From Paraplanobispora siamensis (GTDB lineage: Bacteria > Actinomycetota > Actinomycetes > Streptosporangiales > Streptosporangiaceae): a stretch of 64,000 nucleotides of DNA. The position numbers and the translations under genes were made by a program. A model generated the notes under the pieces. The model was not told the origin of the DNA. It made no database searches and worked only from the letters and a program-made list of their open reading frames with translations. Positions 50,622 through 57,789 of the stretch are shown here, one piece after another (the stretch's first letter is position 1; each line of letters starts with the position of its first letter). The stretch is taken from contig NZ_BOOJ01000069.1 of NCBI RefSeq assembly GCF_016863175.1, positions 18,718 to 82,717 on the forward strand. Direction: 5' to 3'.

Positions 50622-51242
50622 ATGCCGGTCGATCTCGGATCCCTGGTCGCGCCCGGGCACAGCGCGGTGCTGGTCATGGAGATGCAACGCGGGGTCGCCG
50701 GCGACCTGACGAAGTTCCCCGAGCTGGTGGAGGTCTGCGAGCGCCGCGGCGTGGTGGCGGGGGCGGCCGCGGTGCTGGACGCCGCGCGCGCCGCGGGGGT
50801 GCGGGTGATCCACTGCACCGCCGCCTTCCGGGCCGACCGCGCCGGATCGCACACCGGCAACTGCCCGTTCGCCGCCGCGCTCCTGAAGGACCCCTCCCAC
50901 ATGCTGGAGGGCAGCGGCGCCGTCGAGGTCCTGCCCGCGCTGCTCGCCCCCGGCGACCTGGAGTCACGCCGCTATCACGGGTTCTCGCCCTTCACCGGCA
51001 CCTCGCTCGACATGACCCTGCGCTCGCTGGGCGTCTCCACCGTCGTCGCCGTCGGCCTGTCGCTCAATCTCGGCATCCCCGGTCTCGCCCTGGAGGCGGT
51101 CAACCTGGGATACCGGGTGGCGGTGGTGACCGACGCGGTGGCGGGGGTCCCGGACGACTACGCGCAGGCCGTACTGAAGCACACCGTGAGCCTGCTGGCC
51201 ACGAGGGTGAGCTCCGCCGATCTCGTGGAGGTGTGGAAATGA
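50622..51242 (+). CDS. isochorismatase-like protein with all three catalytic residues replaced
   Basis: A 206-residue protein with the isochorismatase/cysteine-hydrolase fold. Landmarks are AVLVMEMQRG (15-24), GFSPFTGTSLDMTLRSLGV (120-138) and VVAVGLSLNLGIPG (141-154). In active members these carry Asp, Lys and Cys; here they are E20, Y118 and G151. So the usual Cys-hydrolase chemistry is not possible. ATG 50622 has a perfect GGAGG upstream, and palindrome G lies just before. The next gene, an SDR, starts 46 bases on, so the two are an operon. Function unknown. Confidence 0.82.
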   Translation: MPVDLGSLVAPGHSAVLVMEMQRGVAGDLTKFPELVEVCERRGVVAGAAAVLDAARAAGVRVIHCTAAFRADRAGSHTGNCPFAAALLKDPSHMLEGSGAVEVLPALLAPGDLESRRYHGFSPFTGTSLDMTLRSLGVSTVVAVGLSLNLGIPGLALEAVNLGYRVAVVTDAVAGVPDDYAQAVLKHTVSLLATRVSSADLVEVWK

Positions 51243-51288
51243 CGGACGGCACGCCCGGGTCCGGTCGCGGGCCGGTGGAGGCCCGGCC

Positions 51289-52209
51289 ATGATGGACGGC
51301 CTGCGCCTGGACGGCCGGACCGCCGTCGTCACCGGCGGGGCCGGGGCCATCGGCGCCGCCGTCTGCCGGGACCTCGTCTCGCTGGGCGCCCGCGTCGTGG
51401 TCGCCGACGTCGACGAGCCCGCCGCCGCCGCGACCGCCGCCGCGCTGAACGCCGCCCGTCCCACGCCCGGGGCGGGGGCCGGGGACGGCGCGGAGGGAGG
51501 GCCCGGGGAGAGAGCGGGGACGCGATCCGGGGACGGAGCGGGGACGCGATCCGGGGACGGAGCGGGGACGCGATCCGGGGACGGAGCGGGGATGCGACCC
51601 GGGGACGGGCCGGATGCCGGGAGCGGGGCGCGGGCCACGCACCTGGCGGTGGACCTGGCCGACCCGGCCTCCATCGAGGAGTTCTGCGCCCGGGTGGGGC
51701 CGGTGGACATCCTGGTGCACAACGCCGGGATCTCGATCGTGGAGCCGTTCGTCACCGGCGACCCGGCGGGCTGGGACCTGATGTGGCGGGTCAACCTGCG
51801 GGCCCCGATGCTGCTCACCAAGCTCCTGCTGCCCGGCATGACCGAGCGCGGATGGGGCCGCCTGGTCTTCGTCTCCTCGGACGGCGCGCGGGCCGGCTCC
51901 GGAGGCGAGGGCGCCTACGCGGCGACCAAGGCGGGCCTGTTCGGCCTGGCCAAGACCCTCGCCCGCGAGGCGGCCAGGGCGAACGTGACCTCGAACGTGG
52001 TCTGCCCGGGTCCGACGGACACCCCGATGCTGCGCAGGATCGACGCCGAGAAGCCGGGACTGGTCGACAAGATCGCCCGGGGCATCCCGCTGCGCCGCCT
52101 CGGCACCCCCGAGGACGTCGCCGGGCTCGTCGCGTACCTGTGCACCGACAGGGCGGCCTACGTCACCGGCCAGACCCTGTCGGTCAGCGGCGGCGTCACG
52201 ATGCAGTGA
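51289..52209 (+). CDS. SDR family oxidoreductase with a repeat insertion
   Basis: A 306-residue short-chain dehydrogenase. TGGAGAIG (15-22), NAG (HNAGISIVEP), serine in VSSDGARAG, and the YAATK motif are present, so it should be catalytic. Between the second beta-strand and the NAD-binding DLAD segment a Gly/Asp/Arg-rich insertion (about 65-112) contains four GDGAGTRS-like repeats from a 24-bp minisatellite. ATG 51289 or 51292 both have GGAGG upstream. It is downstream of the isochorismatase-like gene in the site-G unit and convergent with the serine hydrolase. Confidence 0.86.
   Translation: MMDGLRLDGRTAVVTGGAGAIGAAVCRDLVSLGARVVVADVDEPAAAATAAALNAARPTPGAGAGDGAEGGPGERAGTRSGDGAGTRSGDGAGTRSGDGAGMRPGDGPDAGSGARATHLAVDLADPASIEEFCARVGPVDILVHNAGISIVEPFVTGDPAGWDLMWRVNLRAPMLLTKLLLPGMTERGWGRLVFVSSDGARAGSGGEGAYAATKAGLFGLAKTLAREAARANVTSNVVCPGPTDTPMLRRIDAEKPGLVDKIARGIPLRRLGTPEDVAGLVAYLCTDRAAYVTGQTLSVSGGVTMQ
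51513..51608. repeat. 24-bp in-frame minisatellite, four copies
   Basis: Unit with core AGCGGGGACGCGATCC, repeated at 51513, 51537, 51561 and 51585; the fourth copy has two substitutions. It encodes the repeated GDGAGTRS block inside an SDR gene. Length is a multiple of three, so copy changes keep the frame. Confidence 0.92.
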
Positions 52210-52226
52210 ACGGGCCGCGGGGCATG

Positions 52227-53585
52227 TCAGGCGAGCGCGTCGTAGACGGCCTCGGCCAGGCGGTAGGCGCGCATGCTGCCGGAGACGGCGTCGGCCATCT
52301 TGTTCATGGTGTAGCCCATGGCCAGCCCGTGCTCCACGTCGCCCAGGCCGAGGAACCCGCCCATGCCGGTGTGGCCGAAGGCGGTCTCGGCGCCCCTGGC
52401 GGGGGTGAGGAAGGTCAGGGCCGGGCGCATGTAGCCCAGCCCGAAGGAGCTGTCGATGAACAGCACCCGGTCGGGGCCGTGGACGCGGCGCCGCATGGCG
52501 TCGCGGAGCGTCTCGGGACGCAGGATCCGCCCGGCGACCAGCTCCCGGTAGAAACCGGCCAGACCCCGGGCCGTGGTGACGGCGCCCATCGCCGGCCAGC
52601 CCGCCCGCAGGATCACCGGGTGGTTGCCGCCGCCGCGCAGCTTGTGGACCGGCGGGTTGCCCAGGGCCCTGTTCATCAGGCTGTTCTTGTCCAGGGAGGC
52701 CTTGGCCATCTCGTAGATCGGGTCGCCCGGCCCCTGCCCGGGGAACTGGGCCGCGGTGGAGGGCGCGCCCGCCCCGGCGTCGGTCTCCGGGGGAGCGGGC
52801 AGCTGCGAGGCTCCGGACATCCCGGCGCCGGACGCCTCCGAGGTCCCGGGCGATCCGGCCGCGCCGGACGCCCCGGCGCCGCTCTCCCTTCGGGCGTCCT
52901 CGGGCTTCGCCCGCCTGCCGGCGGACAGGCGGGCCGCCCGCGCCGCCACTTCTTCCGGGGCCCCGAGCCACAGCTCCAGGCCGAGCGGCCCGGCGATCTC
53001 GGTGGCCACGATCTCGCCCACGCTCTTGCCCGACACCCGGCGGATCACCTCGCCGAGCAGGAACCCGTAGGTCAGCGCGTGGTAGCCGTGCGCGGTGCCC
53101 GGCTCCCAGATCGGCTCCTGGGCGGCCAGCCGGGCGGCGATGGCCGGGTGGTCCTCGAACTCCTCCACCGGGACCGGCTCCTCGATCACCGGCAGCCCCG
53201 CCTGGTGGGTGAACAGGTGCTCGACGGTGATCCGCTCCTTGCCCCGCCGCCCGAACTCCGGCCAGAGGTCGGAGACCGGCGCGGTCACGTCGAGCAGCCC
53301 GCGCTCGGCCAGCAGCAGCCCGGCCGTCGCGGTCACCGCCTTGGTGCAGGAGTAGGCCAGCGCGGGGGTGTGCTCATCCCACGCGCGCCCGGTGTGCCGG
53401 TCGGCGACGCCGCCCCACAGGTCCACCACCGGCTCGCCGTCCAGGTAGACCGCGAACGCCGCGCCCAGCTCCTCGCCGTCGGCGAAGTGCCCGTCGAACA
53501 CCTCGCGGACCCGGGAGAAGCGGGGGTCGCACCACCCGCTCGTCGTGGTCCCCGCGTCTTCCCCGATCTGGCCGTCCGCCGTCAT
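52227..53585 (-). CDS. serine hydrolase of the beta-lactamase/EstB type
   Basis: A 452-residue class C beta-lactamase-fold hydrolase, likely an esterase. The nucleophile motif SCTK is at 79-82 (S79, K82) and Y168 in HGYHALTYG is the second catalytic residue; a later HTG motif reads FGHTGMGG. No signal peptide is seen, so it is cytoplasmic. An Ala/Gly/Ser/Pro-rich insertion of about 60 residues (roughly 225-285) interrupts the domain. ATG 53585 lies 15 bases from palindrome H, which it shares with the divergent cyclase gene. It could cleave an ester or lactone in the same pathway. Confidence 0.87.
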   Translation of the reverse strand: MTADGQIGEDAGTTTSGWCDPRFSRVREVFDGHFADGEELGAAFAVYLDGEPVVDLWGGVADRHTGRAWDEHTPALAYSCTKAVTATAGLLLAERGLLDVTAPVSDLWPEFGRRGKERITVEHLFTHQAGLPVIEEPVPVEEFEDHPAIAARLAAQEPIWEPGTAHGYHALTYGFLLGEVIRRVSGKSVGEIVATEIAGPLGLELWLGAPEEVAARAARLSAGRRAKPEDARRESGAGASGAAGSPGTSEASGAGMSGASQLPAPPETDAGAGAPSTAAQFPGQGPGDPIYEMAKASLDKNSLMNRALGNPPVHKLRGGGNHPVILRAGWPAMGAVTTARGLAGFYRELVAGRILRPETLRDAMRRRVHGPDRVLFIDSSFGLGYMRPALTFLTPARGAETAFGHTGMGGFLGLGDVEHGLAMGYTMNKMADAVSGSMRAYRLAEAVYDALA

Positions 53586-53600
53586 GACCCGTCCTCAAGA

Positions 53601-53620
53601 ATGTGAGCAATCGCTTGGTT
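53601..53620. promoter_or_regulatory. shared palindrome, site H
   Basis: ATGTGAGCAATCGCTTGGTT. The right half is the consensus TCGCTTGGTT exactly; the left half is weaker. It lies 15 bases from the serine hydrolase ATG and overlaps the predicted start of the cyclase gene. Confidence 0.72.
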
Positions 53621-54538
53621 ACAGAGCCTAACAACTGGGGCCGCTTCGGCCCAGACGATCAACGCGGCACGCTGAACCTCCTGACTCCCGCCACCGTCCT
53701 GGCCGCGCTGACCGCTGCGGTCACCGGTCAGGTGATCAGCCTGGCCATGCCGATCAGGGGCGCCACCTCCTCGCCCGCCCCCACGACGGTCCCGCACCTG
53801 CGGGGCCGCCCGCTGCCGCAGCACTTCATGTCGGTCGACGGCGCCGACTACGCGGCCGGCACCAGGCCCGTGGGCGCCGGGCTCCGCATGGCCGACGACG
53901 CCGTCGTCGTCACCCCGCACGGCACGACGACCCACATGGACGCGCTGTGCCACATGTGGGCGGGCGAGGAGCTCTACAACGGCCATCCCGCCGCCCGCGT
54001 CAGGTCGTACGGCGCGACCCGCTGCGGCATCGAGCACGCCGGCGGCGTCGTGGCCCGCGGGGTCCTGTTCGACGTCCCCCGGCACCTGGGCCTGGACCGC
54101 CTGCCCGCCGACTTCCGGATCTCCGGGGACCTGCTGGCGGAGATCGAGGACGACGTACGGCCCGGCGACGTGGCCGTGATCCGCACCGGCTGGCCGCTGG
54201 CCTGGGAGAGCTCCCCGCAGGAGTACTGGTCCGGCCAGCCGGGTCTGTCCGCGGACGGGGGACGCTGGCTGGCGGCCAGGGACGTGGCCGTGGTCGCCTC
54301 CGACAACGCCGCCATCGGCGGCCTCAACGCCCGTCAGCTCGCCGACGAGGGGCTGGATGACGACCTGCACCTGATCCTGCTGTGGCGGCACGGCGTCCAC
54401 CTGGCCGAGATGCTCTGGCTGGAGGAGCTGGGCACGGCGTGCGCGGGCCGTACGGGCCGGGACTTCGTCTTCGTCGCGGCCCCCCTCAAAATCGAGGGGG
54501 GCACCGGCAGTCCCGTGAACCCGCTCGCGATCCTGTGA
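53603..54538 (+). CDS. cyclase family (kynurenine formamidase-like) metal-dependent hydrolase
   Basis: A 311-residue protein of the cyclase/KynB superfamily. The metal motif HGTTTHMDALCHMW (HxxxxHxD pattern) is present, followed by a typical RAGGGVL-like segment (HAGGVVARGVLFDV) and HGVHLAEMLWLEEL. It would open a ring or amide with a zinc or manganese ion. The frame begins with GTG 53603 inside palindrome H; TTG 53615 is an alternative, and family homology (NNWGRFGPDDQRGTLNLL) begins right after. Either start implies a leaderless transcript. Confidence 0.86.
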   Translation: MSNRLVTEPNNWGRFGPDDQRGTLNLLTPATVLAALTAAVTGQVISLAMPIRGATSSPAPTTVPHLRGRPLPQHFMSVDGADYAAGTRPVGAGLRMADDAVVVTPHGTTTHMDALCHMWAGEELYNGHPAARVRSYGATRCGIEHAGGVVARGVLFDVPRHLGLDRLPADFRISGDLLAEIEDDVRPGDVAVIRTGWPLAWESSPQEYWSGQPGLSADGGRWLAARDVAVVASDNAAIGGLNARQLADEGLDDDLHLILLWRHGVHLAEMLWLEELGTACAGRTGRDFVFVAAPLKIEGGTGSPVNPLAIL

Positions 54539-54733
54539 CCGGCGCCGGAAACTGCATTTTTTCAGAAAGGCCGTGTCCCCGGCGCGGCAGGCTGCAGTAT
54601 TTCACTACTGGCCGCGCCGCCGGTACGACACTTTGAGCGGTCATTGGATTACGCATGTCCGCCGTGCGGCAGGTTAGCCACTGGATCAGCGCGCGGCCCG
54701 CGGTCGCGCCGGCCGAGAAGGGAGTTGTCGACA
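54539..54733. other. intergenic segment with hairpin
   Basis: No gene seen. It holds a perfect 9-bp stem CGGCGCGGC/GCCGCGCCG (54580-54588 with 54611-54619) around a 22-base loop, and a T-rich run ACTGCATTTTTTC just past the cyclase stop. Either could end the cyclase transcript. Base composition drops in GC after 54640, leading into the small gene. Confidence 0.5.
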
Positions 54734-54973
54734 ATGGCCAGGGGAGACGTCGAGCGACGCCTCGAAAGATTGGAGAAACTCGTTTCGAGAAGAAATGTGA
54801 AAAGCCCCGGAAGGGTCTTCGCGGCAGGCATCCGGGAATTCATGGAAACCCGTGACGTGAGATCCGCTGACCGTCCCCTGGACGAAACCGGCACCGCCGC
54901 CGAGCCGCCGGACGAAGAGGCCGTCACGACGCCCTTGCCCGCGATCGCGAGGCCGGAGGAGACGACCGGGTGA
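54734..54973 (+). CDS. small charged protein of unknown function
   Basis: A 79-residue protein that I do not recognise. The N-terminal third is a highly charged amphipathic helix (VERRLERLEKLVSRR) that could form a coiled coil; the C-terminal half is acidic and Pro/Thr-rich (TGTAAEPPDEEAVTT). No signal peptide or membrane segment. Its first 40 codons use AGA, AAA and AAT codons rare in the rest of this window (AGAAGAAATGTG, GAAAGATTGGAG), so the DNA may be recently acquired. ATG 54734 has GGGAG twelve bases upstream. It is monocistronic; the next gene is convergent. Confidence 0.6.
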   Translation: MARGDVERRLERLEKLVSRRNVKSPGRVFAAGIREFMETRDVRSADRPLDETGTAAEPPDEEAVTTPLPAIARPEETTG

Positions 54974-55037
54974 GCCGTCACCTCGCCGGCCGCACGCGGA
55001 CGCCCGCGTGCGGCCGGCGAGGGGCCGGGGACCGGGG

Positions 55038-56543
55038 TCAGGAGCCGGGATAGCCGCCGCCGCCGTGGGCGGCGTCGAGGGCGTCGTAGTCGGGGGTGAA
55101 GCCCTTCTTCGGGATGGACTCCGCGAAGTCGACGTGGCGCGGCTTCTTGTAGGAGGCGAGCGCCCCCTTCACGTGTTCGACGATCTCCTCGGCCGAGGCG
55201 GTCCGCCCGTCCTTGAGCACCACGACGGCCTTGACGGCCTGGTGCCACTTCTCGTCGGGCACGCCGATGACGGCGGCGTCGGCGACGGCCGGGTGGGTCT
55301 TCAGCGCCCGCTCGACCTCGGCCGGGTAGACGTTCTCGTTCCCGGACTTGATCATGCGCAGCCGTGGGCCGATGAAGGTGATCGTGCCGTCGGGCTCGCG
55401 GCGGCCGAGGTCGCCGGTGTGGTGCCAGCCGCCGCGGGTCTTGGCCTCGTTCAGCTCCGGCCTGTTGAAGTATCCGGAGAAGAGCGACTTGCCGCGGGCG
55501 CAGATCTCGCCCACCTCGCCCGGCGGGACCTCGGTCCCGTCGGCGGCCAGGATGCGGACCTGGACCAGCGGCGAGGGCCGCCCGGCGAACCCGGCGGCTC
55601 CCGGCGCCAGTCCGAGGAAGGTCAGCATGCCGCCCACCTCGGTCTGGCCGTACCCGCCCATCTTGGAACGGCACCACGGCGAGTCGTCCACGGTCGTCAT
55701 CGCGTCCCACTCCTCGGAGTGGGAGATGAAGCGCAGCGAGGACAGGTCGTACTTGCCGCCCGCGTTGGCGGCCACCACGGCGTCGATCATCTGCCCGAAC
55801 AGGAACGCCTGGGTGACCTTCTCCGCGTCGACGAGGCGGCAGACCTCCTCGGCGTCGAAGGCCGGGGTGAACACGTTGGTCCCGCCGATCTGGAACGTGG
55901 CCAGGCAGAACATCATCGTGCCGACGTGGAACAGCGGGCCGTTGTTGAGGAAGGTGAACCCCGGCTCCATCTGCCGCACGACCAGCAGCGAGGTGCTGTG
56001 CGCGACCAGCGCGGCGCTGCTGAGCAGGGCCGCGTTCGGGCGGCCGTCGAAGGCGGCGGTGTAGAGCGCGAGGACCGGGGCCGTGTCGTCGGCCGCCTCG
56101 TCCGCCACGTCACCCGGGGCGCGCGGCTCGTCGGACCCGCCGGCCAGGAACGCCTCGTAGCCGTCACCGGCCGGGATCCAGTCCTCGCCGCTGAGCGGGG
56201 CGGCGGTCTCGGAGCGCTCCCAGACCACGGCCTTCGGCGCCAGGTCGTCCAGCACGAACGCCAGCTCGTCGGCGGACTGCCGCCAATTGGCCGGGCAGAA
56301 GATCGCGCCGAGCCGGGAGGAGGCCAGCAGCAGCTCCAGCACGGCGTGGGAGTTCTGGCCGAGCCACAGCACCCGCTCCCCGGCCGCGACCCCCCGCGCG
56401 GCCAGCGCGTTCGCCAGGCGGGTGACCCGCCGGTCGAGCTCGGGATAGGTGAGCCGCAGCTCGCCGTCCACCACCGCCGTCACCTGCGGGCGGCTGCGGG
56501 CGTGCTCGGCGAGGACGTCGGACAGGGTCAGCTGGTGGATCAT
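55038..56543 (-). CDS. acyl-CoA synthetase-like protein with a divergent P-loop
   Basis: A 501-residue adenylate-forming-family protein of FadD type, with A5 GYGQTEVGG, A7 HHTGDLG and A8 RLRMIKSGNENVYP motifs intact. The P-loop, normally YTSGTTGxPKG, here reads YTAAFDGRPNAALLS (161-175), lacking the Ser/Thr-Gly-Thr-Thr run and the lysine. The A10 block ends IPKKGFTPDYDAL instead of carrying the usual GK lysine. ATG 56543. It is the second gene after the LLM gene at 57624 in the site-I operon. It may be a distinct FadD branch with altered ATP use; activity is not assured. Confidence 0.85.
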   Translation of the reverse strand: MIHQLTLSDVLAEHARSRPQVTAVVDGELRLTYPELDRRVTRLANALAARGVAAGERVLWLGQNSHAVLELLLASSRLGAIFCPANWRQSADELAFVLDDLAPKAVVWERSETAAPLSGEDWIPAGDGYEAFLAGGSDEPRAPGDVADEAADDTAPVLALYTAAFDGRPNAALLSSAALVAHSTSLLVVRQMEPGFTFLNNGPLFHVGTMMFCLATFQIGGTNVFTPAFDAEEVCRLVDAEKVTQAFLFGQMIDAVVAANAGGKYDLSSLRFISHSEEWDAMTTVDDSPWCRSKMGGYGQTEVGGMLTFLGLAPGAAGFAGRPSPLVQVRILAADGTEVPPGEVGEICARGKSLFSGYFNRPELNEAKTRGGWHHTGDLGRREPDGTITFIGPRLRMIKSGNENVYPAEVERALKTHPAVADAAVIGVPDEKWHQAVKAVVVLKDGRTASAEEIVEHVKGALASYKKPRHVDFAESIPKKGFTPDYDALDAAHGGGGYPGS

Positions 56544-56565
56544 CGCGCCTCCTGGGACGGGGGGA

Positions 56566-57624
56566 TTACTGGAACGCGGGCATGACCTCTGCGGCGAAGA
56601 ACCGCATGACCTTCTTCATGTCGTCCAGCGGCATCGGCCGGGTGCTGCCGAAGTCGCACAGCAGGTTGGCGAACCCGGCCTCCTCCAGGAGCTTGATCTG
56701 ACCGATCACCCGCTCCGGGTCGCCGATCACCTCCAGTTGCTCCCAGCGGAAGTCGTTGGAGACCGTGCCGCCCTTGAGGTAGCGGTCCTGGTAGTACTCG
56801 AAGCCCTGGGCGGCCTTTCCGGTCTTCGGGTCGATCGGCGCGCTCTTCTCGTTGAAGATCCGCTTGCGGTCGAACATCGCCTCGAAGCGGGCCTGGTCCT
56901 CGCGGGCCTGCTCGGCGGTCGGCGCGACGTAGACGCTGCGGGCGACGACCAGCTCCGCCGCGGCCACGTCGTGCCCGGCCCGCTCCGCGGTCTCCCGCCA
57001 GGTCTCGGCGGCCTTGACCACCTTGCGGAACGGCGCGGCGGGGTCGGCCAGCACGGGCAGGCCGCGCTCGGCGTACATGGTCACCGTCTCCGGGGAGACC
57101 GCGGCCACGTGGATCGGCGGGTGCGGGGCCTGGGCGGGCCGGGGGACCAGCTCGACCTCGGTGCCGGTCCGGTAGAACTTGCCCTCGTGCCGGAAGACGG
57201 GGCTGGTCCACAGGCCGAGGATCATCTCCAGCGCCTCGTTGAAACGGTCGCGGGCCTCGGCCAGGTCGATGCCGAAGCCCTCGAACTCGAAGCTCTGGTA
57301 GCCGCGCCCGATGCCCAGCTCCAGCCGCCCGCCGGACAGCAGGTCCACCATGGCCGCCTCCTCGGCGACGTGGACCGGGTTGTGCAGCGGCAGCACCACG
57401 ATGCCGGTGCCCAGGCGCAGCCGTTCGGTGCGCGCGGCCAGGTGGGACAGCATGGTGAACAGGTTCGGCACCACCCCGTAGTCGCGGAAGTGGTGCTCGG
57501 CCAGCCGCACCCCGGTGAATCCCAGTTCCTCGGCGAGTTCCGCCAGCTCCAGGTGATAGTCGTAGACCTCCTTGAAGCTCTGGCCGTCGAACCGGTGGAA
57601 GAGGTGGAAGGTCGAGAACTTCAT
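56566..57624 (-). CDS. LLM class F420-dependent oxidoreductase
   Basis: A 352-residue luciferase-like oxidoreductase. It shows LAELAEELGFTGVRLAEHHFRDYGVVPNLFTML, TGIVVLPLHNPVHVAEEAAMVDLLSGGRLELGIGRGYQ and AAVSPETVTMYAERGLPVLA, a pattern like the 416-residue LLM protein at 19.4 kb. ATG 57624, with GGGGACGCC nearby on its strand. Palindrome I lies about 65 bases upstream. It is the first gene of a two-gene unit with the divergent FadD-like gene 22 bases downstream. Confidence 0.87.
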   Translation of the reverse strand: MKFSTFHLFHRFDGQSFKEVYDYHLELAELAEELGFTGVRLAEHHFRDYGVVPNLFTMLSHLAARTERLRLGTGIVVLPLHNPVHVAEEAAMVDLLSGGRLELGIGRGYQSFEFEGFGIDLAEARDRFNEALEMILGLWTSPVFRHEGKFYRTGTEVELVPRPAQAPHPPIHVAAVSPETVTMYAERGLPVLADPAAPFRKVVKAAETWRETAERAGHDVAAAELVVARSVYVAPTAEQAREDQARFEAMFDRKRIFNEKSAPIDPKTGKAAQGFEYYQDRYLKGGTVSNDFRWEQLEVIGDPERVIGQIKLLEEAGFANLLCDFGSTRPMPLDDMKKVMRFFAAEVMPAFQ

Positions 57625-57689
57625 CGGCGTCCCCTGGCGGTCGTCTCCGTGTGTCCCGTGCCGAGCTCCGGGTACGGCGGGCCGTACGA

Positions 57690-57709
57690 AACCAAGCGCT
57701 CGCTTGGGA
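57690..57709. promoter_or_regulatory. shared palindrome, site I
   Basis: AACCAAGCGCTCGCTTGGGA, containing CCAAGCGCTCGCTTGG, symmetrical except for the central pair. It is the clearest of the nine sites and lies 65 bases upstream of the LLM-FadD operon. Confidence 0.82.
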
Positions 57710-57789
57710 GCGTATCAGTGCCCGCCCCGGACGGTCCAGGTGAGCGGTTGAGCCGGGCTCCCCTCCGGGGGACGTGTACCGTTTCGCGG

